DNA of 64,000 nucleotides from NCBI RefSeq assembly GCF_035083965.1, contig NC_089724.1, positions 19,486,974 to 19,550,973 on the forward strand, in the 5' to 3' direction. Under the pieces are notes generated by a model, which was not told the DNA's origin, did not search any database, and saw only the letters and a list, made by a program, of their open reading frames with translations. How positions within the stretch are numbered: the stretch's first letter is position 1; each line of letters begins with the position of its first letter. This document shows positions 12,733 through 22,680 of the stretch, piece after piece. The DNA comes from Branchiostoma lanceolatum. Its lineage: Eukaryota; Chordata; Leptocardii; Amphioxiformes; Branchiostomatidae. The translations under genes and the position numbers were made by a program.

Positions 12733-13646
12733 TTGATTTGATTTGATTTTATTTGACTGTAGGAAAGTACAGCCAGGACTACCCAACTAGCCGAAGGCTA
12801 TTACAAAGGGTTAGCCCTGGTAACAGTATATTCAAAGTTCAATACAAACTTTCACAAGGTGCGCATGCGTCAAACACACACATAGCGGCGGACACAGAAC
12901 ACAAAGTAAAATAACATCGAAGAAACAAAATTAGCAAAAACCATCACAGGACTGAAGCGCATATGGAAAAAAATTGCACAAGACTAAGCTATATATAAAT
13001 CGTTAACAATGTCAAGCCAAAACTTAGGTTTATATTACATACTAGTAGGTTAGCAGATTATACAACATGTCATCTAATACTTGTGGTAGGTCAGTCAATT
13101 ATTTACAGAGTATCTGTTGCCGAGTGACGTACAGAGTTTGTTTTTGAAGGAGCTGACAGTGAGGGATGTGCGGATATTACTGGGAAGAGAGTTCCAGAGT
13201 GAGATCGCTCGACTAATGAATGTTCTCTGAGATCTGGTAGTTTTGCACGTTGGAGTAGTCAGGTGTTCACTGTTCCTTAGGGGATAGCGGGAGTTGGTAT
13301 CAGGCGCACGTGTTTGGGGTAGTAAACTCTGGAGATGTGGAGGGCAGCGTCCATTCAAGAGTCTGTAGAGGGTCACAGTTGTGTGGAACTTGCGACGGTA
13401 CTGGAGTGATGGTAGTGATAGTTCGGTGTAGAGACTTTCGTAGGAAGGATACGGTAGCCCGAAGTGTCCACTGATGATTCTGGTAGTCTGGTATTGGACA
13501 GATTCCACAGTCCTTTGGTCGCGTTTGGTAAGACCAGACCAGACAATGTCTGCATACTCGAGGTTTGGCCTTACGTCATGTATAGTCTAAGGAGTAGGTC
13601 CTTTGGAATCTTCTTCCTCATTGCACATAGCAAACCAGAAGATCGT
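12733..13646 (-). mobile_element. 5'-truncated non-LTR retrotransposon (LINE) inserted in the left arm
   Basis: The right arm lacks this 914-bp segment: its sequence passes directly from the equivalent of GTCTAAAGCGAT to CTAAAGACTAC. On the minus strand the segment encodes the C-terminal tail of a LINE reverse-transcriptase ORF and ends at 12733 with a short TCAAA-type tandem tail. Such simple-repeat 3' ends are typical of CR1/L2-group elements. Truncation removed the catalytic part of the reverse transcriptase. Confidence 0.8.
13095..13508 (-). pseudogene. C-terminal remnant of a LINE reverse transcriptase ORF
   Basis: An open frame of 137 codons (open a little farther upstream on the minus strand) contains ISLWNSLPSNIRTS and SSFKNKL. 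This is the conserved LWNSLP...S...FK.. tail that follows the reverse-transcriptase domain in many LINE families. No YADD catalytic motif is present, so it is a non-functional fragment. An upstream in-frame stop lies near the truncation point. Confidence 0.75.
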
Positions 13647-14089
13647 CTAAAGACTACTGGCTTACATTACAATATGAAACTACACGACATTAAACTACAA
13701 GCATATAATAAACTACTTGGTCTTTGTGAACATGATTTGTCTCTAAATAAAGGTCGGTCACAAATCTCATGTTTGCCGACAAACAGTCGTGAACCAACAA
13801 CACAACCGACACTCGCGGTCCGATTCGTAGGCAAACAAAAAATCCAATACAGCGGTGTCCAACGTTCGTTCATGACTAAACAATCGTCAGAAACTTTCCC
13901 TGTATGTGATTTCCTGCTAACTACTGCCCATATGCCATTGTAGAAGCGATAATGTGCAACGGATTGCGCTAACTTTCTCTTCGGGTAGCGTACATTTAGG
14001 AACAAATATGGCGGATCAAGCTATACCATCATCCTTTGCGCGGCAGGAAATACTGTAACCAGTTATGCCAAGGAGGTTATATCAATACC

Positions 14090-14640
14090 AGTGATCTCCA
14101 GCTATATGGTTGACAGCGAATTACACTTTTGTCATACTATTTGAATGAGAAACGTATGAAATTTAGCCCTGCAAATTTGGTACATCTCCAGCGATACTAG
14201 TACAGTAGTTGACAGCGAACTACACTTTTGTCATTCTATTTGAATGCCAAACGTATGAAAATTGGTGACGTCGCATATTAAACCAGTGATCTCCAGCTAT
14301 ATGGTTGACAGCGAACTAACACTTTTTATCATACTATTCGAATGCCAAATGTATGAAATTTGGCCCGACGCATGGAATTTGGTACGTCGCATCTCTTAAC
14401 CAGTGATCTCCAGCTATATACTAGTTGACAGCGAACTACACTTATATCATACTATTCGAATGCCAAACGTATGAAATTTGGCCCCACGTACGAAATTCGG
14501 TTCGTCGCATCTCTTATTAAACCAGTGATCCCCAGCTATATGGTTGACAGCGAACTACACTTCTGTCATACTATTTGAATGCCTAACGTATGAAATTTGG
14601 CCCGACGTATGTTGGTACGTCGCATCTCTTAACGTATGAA
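14090..14640. repeat. Tandem array of units of about 95-120 bp inside the foldback element
   Basis: Five imperfect units contain CCAGCTATATGGTTGACAGC, GAACTACAC, TCATACTATT and CGTATGAAATTTGGC. The first one and a half units belong to the inverted arm and recur inverted at 19334-19490. The later units are unique to the left side, so the array grew or was lost on one side only. Confidence 0.85.
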
Positions 14641-14811
14641 AGTGTGCAAGCCATACAAATGCAACGTGATTTTCAAGCCGATTAACACCTTGACACCTTT
14701 TCATAGCGCGTCAGCAATCAAGGTGATTTTCTGTACTTTAGCAGGAAATCAATTTATCACTTTGCCTTTTATTGCATGGTGTCACCTTTTTTGCCATGTA
14801 AAGACCGATTT

Positions 14812-15155
14812 GTTGCCATTTTTCGTGATATACGTTTTTAATGGATTGTGCCATTTCTGATATAACTTTGTGACTAGGTTTCTTTACCTTCAACAAGAAA
14901 TGTTAAGACCCGATTTGTAAATAGTTGTTGCCATTTTTCGTAATATAATTTTTTCATGGATTGTGCCATTTCTGAAATAACTTTGTGACTAGGTTTCTTT
15001 ACCTTCAACAAGAAATGTTAAGACCCGATTTGTAAATAGTTGTTGCCATTTTTCGTAATATAATTATTTTAATGGATTGTGCCATTTCTGAAATAACTTT
15101 GACTAGGTTTCTTTACCTTCAACAAGAAATGTAAATACCCGATTTGTAAGTAACT
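14812..15155. repeat. Tandem array with 115-bp period, three copies
   Basis: Units begin at 14812, 14927 and 15042 with GTTGCCATTTTTCGT. Each contains GGATTGTGCCATTTCTG, CTAGGTTTCTTTACC and CAACAAGAAATG. A partial fourth start occurs near 15190. The array sits in the centre of the foldback element. Confidence 0.9.
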
Positions 15156-15582
15156 TGCGTACTTTCCATGAATGCTGTTGTAGAACATGCTGTTGCCATT
15201 TTACGTAATACATGTGTATAGATTTGTGACTTATTTTGCTTTTGCTCTTGGTCTAAATGTCTTTCTTAACATTTTGCATTGTAAATACATTTGTTGATGT
15301 TTGCTAATGTACGTTTGCTGTGACTGGACTTCTGTTAGTAACGGTTAGTACGGTATTAACTTAAGTAGGCGAAACAAATGTCTTCGTTCAAAACTTCAAA
15401 CAAAACAAAACGCGTCAGAACCTGAGGTGTTAGAAAAGAACGAAAGTTGACAACAAGTTAAATATCGAATATATAAAGTTGACAATAAGTTTAATAACAA
15501 AAAAAAACAGAAACGCTTGATAACCCAACAACGCATATTTCAACGTGAACGCATTTGGAACAAAGATTATATTAAGTAGGCC

Positions 15583-15799
15583 TGTTGAGTAGGTAAAGGC
15601 ACTAGCTAGGAGAGCAAGGAATGACGTCTTCACTCAGTGCTTGCCTGGTGAGAACTGCTATAGATGGACAGATGTCCATCCCCTTTATTACCAAGTAATC
15701 AGTAACAGATGTCTGGTGTCTCTTGACCACCAGGGATAGACTGCTCGTCTTCCTGTTGTAATTACAGTAACATCTTGCACAGTAAATGTCTCTACTACA
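15583..15799 (-). repeat. LTR (downstream LTR in element orientation)
   Basis: 217 bp, matching 17044-17260 with no difference found by eye. Bounded by the GGCC duplication on its outer side. Confidence 0.9.
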
Positions 15800-15811
15800 A
15801 TACTCCCCCGT
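15800..15811 (-). other. Putative polypurine tract
   Basis: The minus strand reads CGGGGGAGTAT directly before the downstream LTR. This is the expected position for plus-strand priming and supports the minus orientation. Confidence 0.55.
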
Positions 15812-17028
15812 ACACTTAGAAGTGGTCCCCACTTCTTTAAAATTACTCGTAATCAGCAGAAGGCACGATCTAAGTATGACAGTTTAAAACGGAGAGGTCA
15901 GATACAATAATATAAACAGAGATGGTAAGGTAAACATTGCAATGCCATAAACGGGCAGGGGTGTGACAAGTAATTGACTTCTTCCGGATGATGACAAAGC
16001 CTCACAGACGGGCTGCTGCTGTGATGATAGAGACAGAGGCGTCTGGGTACTTCAAAGCACGAACATAAAACAACAAACATAAACAAGCAAAAACAGGCTT
16101 CGCTACTGACATAGCAGTCAAGTACGAGCAAGTTCTACGTTAACGCAGCATGGTCAACGCAGTATCCGACATTACCCAGCTTCAGGGTGGTCGGCAAATA
16201 TCAACTCACAATCATGTCACATCTAGCATAGACCGTCCCGTAGGCAAATCAGTTCTATCTAGGGAAGGCATCATGCAGTCTCAATACAAAACAATACAAT
16301 ATAGCGTCCACCAGGTGGATCCGTTTCCCGTAGGCTTACGAATAGTCCACCTGGCGGGTCCGTCACCCGTAGGCTCACGAACATACAAGAATACAAGACA
16401 TCGTGCAATAATGGTACCTAGCTACAATTAAACCACAAAAGTTCGAGATGTTGCACAAAGTTCAGTGGTCCGGCAGGATACGCGGAGAAGTACTTTTTCA
16501 CAGTTCGGCTAGTTTTCACGGTAGAAGGTCACGTGCACGCTGGTTATCACGGATGGGCAGCGACGGGTTCCGTCGTAGGGGTAGTCGGGCTGGGTCGCGA
16601 TCAAGTCGGCATGGTGGGTCAGGAAGACGGCAGCGTGGTCGGCAGGACAGCGCTGTCTTGCGCACGTGGTCGGCGGCGGGTGGCATCAGGACATCGGCGG
16701 CGTGCTCTGGCCTCAGCGACGGCGAGCAGGGAGTCAGGACGCCTGGGCACATGGCAGACGTGGTCGGCTGGCAGGCTGGCTTGGTTAGAGGGCGGCATGG
16801 AGACACGTCGGGCGAGCTGGGTCTGTGTCGTACGGCAGCAGGCTGGCTAAACGGACGGCGTGGTAGCGTGGCGAGTCGGGGCTGCTGGCACGATGGCAGG
16901 CAGAGCATCGCAGCGCGGGCGGAGCTTGCTTGGGTAGCCGCTGGTCTCGCTGCCGGGCGACTCGGGCGGCATGGTAGCTGGCCAAGGCTTGCGTCGAGGC
17001 GGGTTCGGCCGTTCGAAAACGGCAACCA

Positions 17029-17042
17029 CCGCTATGCCACCA
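17029..17042 (-). other. Putative tRNA primer-binding site
   Basis: The minus strand reads TGGTGGCATAGCGG, one base after the LTR. TGG pairs with the universal CCA end of tRNAs. The implied tRNA 3' end is CCGCTATGCCACCA; I did not identify the tRNA. Confidence 0.65.
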
Positions 17043-17043
17043 G

Positions 17044-17260
17044 TGTTGAGTAGGTAAAGGCACTAGCTAGGAGAGCAAGGAATGACGTCTTCACTCAGTG
17101 CTTGCCTGGTGAGAACTGCTATAGATGGACAGATGTCCATCCCCTTTATTACCAAGTAATCAGTAACAGATGTCTGGTGTCTCTTGACCACCAGGGATAG
17201 ACTGCTCGTCTTCCTGTTGTAATTACAGTAACATCTTGCACAGTAAATGTCTCTACTACA
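17044..17260 (-). repeat. LTR (upstream LTR in element orientation)
   Basis: 217 bp, identical to 15583-15799. Adjacent to the primer-binding site on its inner side. Confidence 0.9.
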
Positions 17261-17683
17261 GGCCTAATGGTCCTTTCTTCCAGTCTCACGGTAAATTTAC
17301 CTGAAAAAAAAAACGTGTAGAAATGTAAGAAAGTGGCAAAGCTAGGAAGTGGCGAAATTGATGATAACAAGGGAGATTATAGGGAGATAACAGCCTATGA
17401 CTTATTCAGACGAAAGGAAAACATAACAAGCCCCACACATTACGGAACAAGTGGGCAGGAACTTCTCAAACCTTTACCAGCCCTTCCTACGAGCGTATGG
17501 GTCGTAGAATTCGGCAAAAAAAGTAATAATTGGCCACGGTAAAGTTGATAATTTGCCCGCAAATGAAACCCCCTCGCGACCAAACTTCCTTGGCAAATAT
17601 CATCCCTTTGACAATATCATCCCTTATAATATCTATTTTGCCGCCGTGCCCGTGTGATCTGCTTGGAGATTAGCTTTAGGTAT

Positions 17684-17713
17684 TACCAAGGAGGTTATAT
17701 AACCTCCTTGGTA
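17684..17713. repeat. Perfect 30-bp palindrome
   Basis: The sequence TACCAAGGAGGTTATATAAC continues as its own complement to 17713 with no spacer or mismatch. The half-site CCAAGGAGGTTATA also occurs singly at about 14069, inverted at about 19496 and near 37131. It looks like two element termini joined head to head. Confidence 0.9.
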
Positions 17714-17775
17714 TTACGTATTTCCTAACTTGTGGTGCATTATGGTATGTTTGTTGTTAATGGTATCCAAACATG

Positions 17776-18039
17776 GTTGTAAAATGTACCGACATACAGT
17801 ACGATTTGATGAGCAAACATCACAGGCTGCTGTATTTAGGCATCGAATAATTAAAGGCAACCTAAGCAATATTAGGGCGCTGAAAGTCATATATTCAAAA
17901 TCAATTTTTTTTCTGATTTCTATCCTTAGTAAGTTTAGATAACACTATCCCATCGCATATCGACCATCATGAAGCAAAAATACTTTGCGCAGAAAATGCT
18001 TTGCGATCCCGGCCGGCCGCCGCGTCCTCTTTCTTACCA
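17776..18039. repeat. Fifth, interrupted copy of the arm module
   Basis: TGTACCGACATACAGT, GATGAGCAAACATCACAGG and later GCGATCCCGGCCGGCCGCCG with TTTCTTACCA match the left-arm module at 12301-12478 in the same orientation. About 130 unrelated bases (about 17860-17990) split it. It lies outside both paired arms. Confidence 0.75.
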
Positions 18040-18099
18040 ATTGACGTGTTGGGACGTTATAGCCTCCTTGGAATGACCGAGCCGAGCGAGTTAATCATG

Positions 18100-18155
18100 T
18101 TGGCTCAACTGATAGGCCGACAGATCGCGAGTTTATAGATCGTGAGTTCAAATCC
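18100..18155 (+). other. tRNA-like segment with A-box and B-box resemblance (possible SINE head)
   Basis: TTGGCTCAACTGATAGG resembles a pol III A box and GAGTTCAAATCC resembles a B box, about 40 nt apart as in tRNAs. I could not fold a convincing acceptor stem. It may be a tRNA-derived SINE head or a decayed tRNA copy. Confidence 0.35.
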
Positions 18156-18397
18156 ATCAATATCCAATTTCTTTTGGCTACCTTTTTGACATCCGTTTTT
18201 CTGAATGAATCATTTATTTAAAGGAATGTCTCCATTTTACAGGATCATCTTCAGGGTTTGGAAGGGATGCGGGTTTTGTGTGATTCACAGGAACATCCCG
18301 TGTGAACACAGGGGAAATGTTATCGTTATCTTGTATATTTAACCTCCTAGGTTATTTATGAACCATGTTTATGGTTATATAAGGGCAAGGGTTAAGG

Positions 18398-18487
18398 TTC
18401 TTATTGACAGGCTTTAACTAGTATATGTCAAGAGCGGGGAAAATCTTACTGACACTGTGACAAGTTAGCTTAGCCTGTCAATAAGAA
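18398..18487. repeat. 16-bp inverted repeat with 58-nt loop
   Basis: TTCTTATTGACAGGCT at 18398-18413 is matched by its exact complement at 18472-18487. No open frame lies in the loop. Confidence 0.7.
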
Positions 18488-19333
18488 CTTGCGGGGGAAA
18501 TCTTATTCACTGGCCTCTGTCTTGTCGCAACGTTAACGTTATATAAAGTGCAAAGTTTGAGTTTGATTGTCTATGCCTTGTGTTCTAATTCTGTGGATCA
18601 GTCGTTGGAAGAACGTTCATTGTGAACGCAAACACAGATGGAACTTCGACGGTCGGACGCCGTTGTAGACGGATTCTTACTTTAATCTTGATTAGTTATA
18701 GTTATATATTACCTTATTGACAAAACGCAAACATAGGATTTTTCCAAGGTATTATATAACTATAAACATATACATAATGGTGATTACAATTAAAAAGTAC
18801 ACTTTGTTGATATCAACATTCGGGTTTAAACTACCGTGGAAAATATAAATAATTTGAAACGTTTATCGCTATATTTTTTCAATATATGATGAAATGACGA
18901 TTTTATTTGAAATTATGATATCAGCGATCTGATTGTTGAATGGACAGAATAAGTGGCCATGAAAAAAAACCGTAATGCTACGTGCCAGTGTTTTCTCATA
19001 ACTTGTATCCCTTCTTCAATCCTACACCGCAACGGTCTCTTCCTCACATAGCTACAGCAACATTTCCAACACATTGTTTATTACGTGTGACAAGTCTTTC
19101 AGTGAAACCTGGCGCATTCCTCCGCGAAGCGTGCTGTTAATTAACCACGCCTCCCATCCTCACAACAGAGCTAACCTGTCGTTACTACAAGTCTTACAAG
19201 ACACGAAGTCGCTTTGATTGAGCCCCTGGCCTTATTGAATTTGGCAGTGCGATCTTGACTGTGAATAACTTTGTTCTATTGTTTTATTCTATCCAATAAA
19301 AATATTCATATTCCATACACCGACATGAGAAGG

Positions 19334-20675
19334 TTCAAATAGAATGACAAAAGTGTAGTTCGCTGTCAACTACTGTACTAGTATCGCTGGAGATGTACCA
19401 AATTTGCAGGGCTAAATTTCATACGTTTCTCATTCAAATAGTATGACAAAAGTGTAATTCGCTGTCAACCATATAGCTGGAGATCACTGGTATTGATATA
19501 ACCTCCTTGGCATAACTGGTTACAGTATTTCCTGCCGCGCAAAGGATGATGGTATAGCTTGATCCGCCATATTTGTTCCTACATGTACGCTACCCGATGG
19601 CCCGAAGAGAAAGTTAGCGCAATCCGTTGCACATTATCGCTTCTACAATGGCATATGGGCAGTAGTTAGCAGGAAATCACATACAGGGAAAGTTTCTGAC
19701 GATTGTTTAGTCATGAACGAACGTTGGACACCGCTGTATTGGATTTTTTGTTTGCCTACGAATCGGACCGCGAGTGTCGGTTGTGTTGTTGGTTCAATCA
19801 CGACTGTTTGTCGGCAAACATGAGATTTGTGACCGACCTTTATTTAGAGACAAATCATGTTCACAAAGACCAAGTAGTCTATTATATGCTTGTAGTTTAA
19901 TGTCGTGTAGTTTCATATTGTAATGTAAGCCAGTAGTCTTTAGTATCGCTTTAGACTAGCGGGGCAACTCGGTCGGACTCGGCGGGCGACACGGGCGATT
20001 GACCCCGCTGGCGCACCCCAAAGTACGCCGGCGCTATAGAATTCCTGCCGAGCAAAAAAAAAAAAAGAAGTTAAAATTATAGTAGTGAGGCTTCTAGATC
20101 GATATCATTACCAATCTTCTCCAAACATACACATATTACGTGCTCAGTAAGTAAGGTGACGAGTTGTCCCGGCCTAGGGGCCGAGTTGTCCTGATACCCA
20201 ACAAACATCATGGCGTAATTGGTAAGAAAGATGACGCGGCGGCCGGCCGGGGTCGCGAAGTATTTTCTGTCCTTTTCTTGTCACCAGGACCATAAAATAT
20301 TATTTTATGCCGAAATAAAGCAACCTGTGATGTTTGCTCATCAAATCATACTGTATGTCGGTACATTTCACCACCCCTTTTGTGTAAATGACACATAAGA
20401 AGACACCACTGAAAAACAAACATCATGGTGTATGGTAAGAAAGATGGCGGCGACCGGACGTGGCCGGGATCGCGAAGTATTTTCTGTCATTTTCTTGTCG
20501 CCAGGGCTATAAGTATATCATCTTGAAGACGGCATATAGCAACCTGTGATGTTAACACATCAAATCATACTGTATTTCGGTAGATTTCAGCCATCTTCAT
20601 GTGTATTTCGTGTATTTCGGACGTGTATTTCGTGTATTTCGCGTATTTCCCGAATTTCGGTGAATACACGGACCC
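19334..20675. repeat. Right inverted arm of foldback element
   Basis: Reverse complement of 12004-14244 without the LINE. It includes both module copies, the long A-run (T-run in the left arm) at about 20054, and the terminal CGAAATAC-type repeats. Scattered single-base differences from the left arm are visible. Confidence 0.85.
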
Positions 20676-20683
20676 GGATCTGA

Positions 20684-22680
20684 TACCGTTCTAACACGTC
20701 GTCCATCCGCGGTCGTTACTTACCGTTTGGGCTGGATTTAGTCTACACGGGCAGTAGATACTAGTACTGTTTAGGCAGCGACAAAGGGAGACAAGAGGAT
20801 TAGTTTATGGTAAAATTGGTTCAATCAGTTACGGGAGCAAGAGAGGGGAGGGACGCGGTCGTGATCAAGTGAATTTTGAACTCAGGTAAGTGTACGGACC
20901 ACCTGCATTTTTGTATTCAACAGTGAGGTTTGTGTATGTTAGATTTCCACATAAAATGTTGGTCATGATGTTTCCACCAGATGATTATGTGTAGATTAGG
21001 GGCTGAGAGGGTAATGACGGAAAACGCAATGTATACTGGTGCTTCAGCGAACAAGCACTGAAGCAGGTCAAGGGCCTGACATTTGACTGTTGTATAGTAG
21101 AACGGCTGCAGAATGAACCAGAAAAATGGGCGACCAACAATTCATTTGTAGATACATGTAGCAAATCAGACTGTACTAAACATTTTACTCACTTCGACAC
21201 ATGTATACAGTTTAATGGTTATATGTGTGCCAACATAATAAAATTCCGTTTACGATGTGGGGTGGCATGGTCACAACAACATTTCTGATTATGTTCTGTT
21301 GGAAGAACTTGGTCGTTTTTATACACCTCATCGGATGCTCATTTGGTCACGATCGTTTCTACGTATTTTAAGTTATGACTGTTCAGATCACGCAAAGTTT
21401 ACACCTAGAGTCTTGTGTAATCCAATGGAGTAGCTGAGCCAACAGACAAGTGTTTTAGGCTTGGCGGTAAACACTAACGTCATGTAACGTAAATGGACTG
21501 GATCAGCATATAGAGTGTATTGTTCAGCCGTCTGCTTTGTGTGTACAGGTCGGATTGATGCCAGGCCACATTCACAGCGCTGAAACCAAGGCAAAGGAAC
21601 ATGTCACGTAAATCTAGGGTGAGTGTGATAAAGAACTCATTTGTATGTATGCATGGCCGTGAACATTCCGTAGGCTTAGGTAGAATACGAACAGGTGCAC
21701 AGAGACGTACCTATGCTCAAGCAGCATGGCTACAGGTCGTGTCTGTGGGCAGGTACAAAGTATGTGAACCTTGCCCAAACTGTGCATACTTGCGATTGTC
21801 CGTACATGATTAGGAAGGGATTCATTATTTTGCTTGTGGGGTTTTACGCTGCTTTTCAATTTGGGATTTACAAGCTTTTATTTCCAAAAGAATGACAAGT
21901 GCACAAATATGACATACTGTCCCAAATAAATCTTAAATGACCATCAACGTTGGTAGCAAACTTGGAGTGTCGTCTGCGTGTGTCACCTAATGAATAACAA
22001 CCTTTAGTTTATTGTTTCACCCTCTCACCTAATTTGCTAGTGACTATGTAAATTTGGAGCAAAAGAATATAAATTCGACAAAAAAGTCTGCCAGTCACCC
22101 AGATCACAGTCAAAAGATCGATCGATGACACCATAATATTTTGCTCCCGTGAGTATCGTTAAGTACACTATTGTAAAGGTCAGTCTGACATGTCATGTAT
22201 TCTGAATGCAAGTCATCGATCATGTCATGACAGCCTATTGCGACGGTTATGTGTGTGCTTATGAATATCAGCATATTTACATTTGCAATTCTAACATTAT
22301 ATCTAAGAATCGAACCTTCCTGTAGCTGTGTTGCTTTTAGCCTTTTGTCACGCTTGGTCAGTGAAGTTCCTGCGTCTACTTGGCAAGGTCAAACATTATG
22401 CGTTAGTGTCAGTGTGTCAACAAACTTGGTAATGTTGTTACAGTTATGGGTTCCTATAATGACACCACAATCCAATTTTCACGGAACTGTTCTAGAATAA
22501 GTTACCTGCCTTCCTTATGGCGCACATAGCAACAGCGAAAAATATAGTGTTTGTTTATGGCCATTCTCCTTATCTTCGAATTCGTTCTTCAGACCGTCCA
22601 TCGGTTGATTGGTAAAATAATTGGCTCTCATAGCTTGGTCGTCAGCGTATTCCTTTTGTTTGTGAAATTAACAGTTTGTT
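20684..22680. other. Region between the foldback element and the CABCOCO1-like gene
   Basis: No long coding exon is supported. Two strong donor-like sites occur: CTCAG/GTAAGTG at about 20886, and an ATG with five more codons ending AGG/GTGAGTG at 21601-21618. They could be alternative 5' exons of the downstream gene. Confidence 0.35.

Larger units (their letters stand above)
12004..14244. repeat. Left inverted arm of foldback element
   Basis: This arm pairs with 19334-20675. After removing the LINE at 12733-13646 it is about 1.33 kb. It carries two diverged copies of one module, at about 12081-12268 and 12301-12478. Each runs from a CATACAGTATGATTTGATG-like start to GCGATCCCGGCC and a TTTCTTACCAT end. 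Confidence 0.85.
15583..17260 (-). mobile_element. Complete non-autonomous LTR retrotransposon (TRIM-like), 1,678 bp
   Basis: Two direct repeats of 217 bp (15583-15799 and 17044-17260) appear identical base for base. They begin TGTTGAG and end CTACTACA, so TG...CA holds on both strands. The 4-bp GGCC flanks both sides (15579-15582 and 17261-17264). Read on the minus strand, TGGTGGCATAGCGG starts one base inside the upstream LTR and fits a tRNA primer-binding site. A GGGGGAG purine tract lies just before the downstream LTR. The 1,244-bp interior shows no gag, protease, reverse transcriptase or integrase, so mobilisation would need proteins in trans. Identical LTRs imply recent insertion. Confidence 0.88.
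12004..20675. mobile_element. Foldback-type DNA element with inverted arms of about 1.33 kb
   Basis: Sequence from 12004 inward to 14244 reappears as its reverse complement from 20675 inward to 19334. The outer termini read GGTCCGTGTATTCACC on the left and its complement on the right. The 8-mer GGATCTGA flanks both ends directly (11996-12003 and 20676-20683), as expected for a target-site duplication. Subterminal sequence holds about six CGAAATAC-type repeats. The 5.1-kb centre between the arms contains tandem arrays and other inserted elements, and no recognisable transposase. An 8-bp duplication fits hAT- or P-like transposases, but the termini do not identify the superfamily. The element looks non-autonomous. 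Confidence 0.85.

Noticed and set aside
13464-13943. Open frame of 159 codons on + spanning the LINE and the left arm
   Set aside because: It crosses the LINE insertion border, so half comes from each element. The right arm does not keep the same joined frame. It is a chance frame.
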